This document shows, one piece after another, positions 63,452 to 64,000 of a stretch of 64,000 bases of DNA. Location: the NCBI GenBank assembly GCA_964371355.1, contig CAYJMG010000001.1, positions 248,001-312,000 of the forward strand, read 5' to 3'. Below the pieces are notes generated by a model. It did no database searches. It was given only the letters and a program-made list of their open reading frames with translations, and was not told where the DNA came from. Source of the DNA: JACRBR01 sp964371355. GTDB taxonomy: Bacteria > Chloroflexota > Dehalococcoidia > DSTF01 > JACRBR01. Position 1 is the first letter of the stretch; every line of letters begins with the position of its first letter. Both the position numbers and the translations under genes were made by a program.

Positions 63452-64000
63452 CTACGTGACTACAATCCGTGCTGACATTCGCACGAACCGGCCGTAGCGT
63501 TCGGCGGCCGCGTACAAGGCCTTCGTTTCGATGTCGCTAAGGGGCACGAGAGGCCTCGCCTCAATGGTGACCGCGCCCTTAACGACGGAGGTCCGCCAGC
63601 CGCCGACAACGAGGCCGTTCGCCGCGATGACGTGTCGATAGAGCACTTTGGTGAGAAGCGATCGGTCGGACGGCAGCCGAGGATCGAGCGACGGGTCGTG
63701 ATCCCTGTAGGCGACCAGCAACTCATCGTAGTTTGGCAGGAGGTGGAGTGCGAGGCGGCTCATCCTCGCCTTCGGCGCCTTCGCCGAGAACCAGTAGGTC
63801 CTGCCGTTGATCGGCTCATACACAAGCTCGTGCTTCGCCATCTCGATCCCTGCTTTCGCGTCGGCCACGGTGAGGCCGGACCACCACGCGAAATCTTGTG
63901 GCAGCGCGGGCCCGTGGCTACGGAAATATCGAAGGGCCAGCTCGGCCAGTGCTTCATCACGCCGCAGCCGTCTGCCGCGCGGAGCGCGCTCCTCGAGGAG
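63452..64000 (-). CDS. Winged-helix DNA-binding protein (AlkZ/HTH_42-like), C-terminal part
   Basis: The gene enters from the right edge; 182 codons are visible. LRYFRSHGPALPQDFAWWSGLTVADAK, LVYEPINGRTYWFSAKA, LHLLPNYDELLVAYRDH and VVGGWRTSVVKGAVTIE match the C-terminal half of the HTH_42 (DUF1006) family, which includes the AlkZ/YcaQ crosslink DNA glycosylases. In this family the QxQ/QxD catalytic motif lies in the barrel; I cannot confirm it from this fragment. Confidence 0.85.
   Translation of the reverse strand, partial: LLEERAPRGRRLRRDEALAELALRYFRSHGPALPQDFAWWSGLTVADAKAGIEMAKHELVYEPINGRTYWFSAKAPKARMSRLALHLLPNYDELLVAYRDHDPSLDPRLPSDRSLLTKVLYRHVIAANGLVVGGWRTSVVKGAVTIEARPLVPLSDIETKALYAAAERYGRFVRMSARIVVT

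Overview
The window is GC-rich (roughly two thirds G+C), densely coding bacterial chromosome. The gene content fits a Chloroflexota bacterium, perhaps of the Dehalococcoidia or a relative, with Actinobacteriota as the main alternative. The clues are adjacent CofG and CofH genes for the F420 chromophore and three F420-type luciferase-like oxidoreductases; menaquinone prenylation (MenA); a b6f-style split cytochrome bc operon; a T-box in front of ilvB; and many GTG/TTG starts. The taxonomic call is inference. I saw no rRNA, tRNA or CRISPR array.

Layout. 1-9.1 kb: an ECF sigma factor, its zinc-finger anti-sigma factor and a SIMPL-domain protein, then signal peptidase I, a lipoprotein, an alpha/beta hydrolase, IlvD, and a reverse operon of a PP2C-like/beta-propeller membrane protein with a DUF4160-DUF2442 pair. 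9.4-19.9 kb: MenA, a SufR-like regulator, small housekeeping and hypothetical genes, two frameshifted genes (a hydrolase and a Doc-like toxin), CofH, CofG and a GNAT acetyltransferase. 20-26.5 kb: a GH43-like protein, an acyl-CoA dehydrogenase, PhnX and PhnW (2-aminoethylphosphonate breakdown) and an HtrA-type protease. 26.5-35.6 kb: the branched-chain amino acid cluster ilvB-ilvN-ilvC-lipoprotein-leuA-(AbrB/PIN module)-leuC-leuD on the minus strand. It has a textbook T-box upstream of ilvB and a Leu-rich leader peptide before leuA. 35.8-38.7 kb: a FecCD/BtuCD-type ABC importer. 39.2-43.2 kb: a cytochrome bc operon (small membrane protein, cytochrome b6, subunit IV, Rieske protein, cytochrome c-cupredoxin fusion). 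43.4-46.7 kb: TadE/TadG pilus-biogenesis genes preceded by two paralogous c-di-GMP-I (GEMM-I) riboswitches. 47-52.4 kb: NagB, an EamA transporter, ThiE, a beta-propeller protein, a REP-associated transposase (RAYT) with a REP array, and an F420-type oxidoreductase. 52.8-54.3 kb: an isolated coiled-coil protein plus HK97-type capsid protein. 54.5-57.3 kb: a 2.8-kb IS1595-family element carrying a HigBA-like toxin-antitoxin pair and a DUF3467 gene. It is inserted in a REP palindrome next to a second RAYT. 57.3-64 kb: that second RAYT, two more F420-type oxidoreductases, a patatin-like protein, a YdeI-family protein, a class C beta-lactamase-like hydrolase and a partial AlkZ-like winged-helix protein.

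The most unusual feature is the intergenic repeat landscape. At least four palindromic or REP-like families occur, two of them adjacent to their probable RAYT. In three places a modular insert, (15-mer)m-N-(7-mer)n with m/n of 1/1, 6/4 and 1/2, sits in the loop of a REP hairpin, in two different REP families. Other points worth following are the doubled c-di-GMP riboswitch, the orphan capsid pair, the composite IS1595 insertion with a perfect 8-bp target duplication, and the layered control (T-box plus Leu/Val-rich leader frame) of ilvB.
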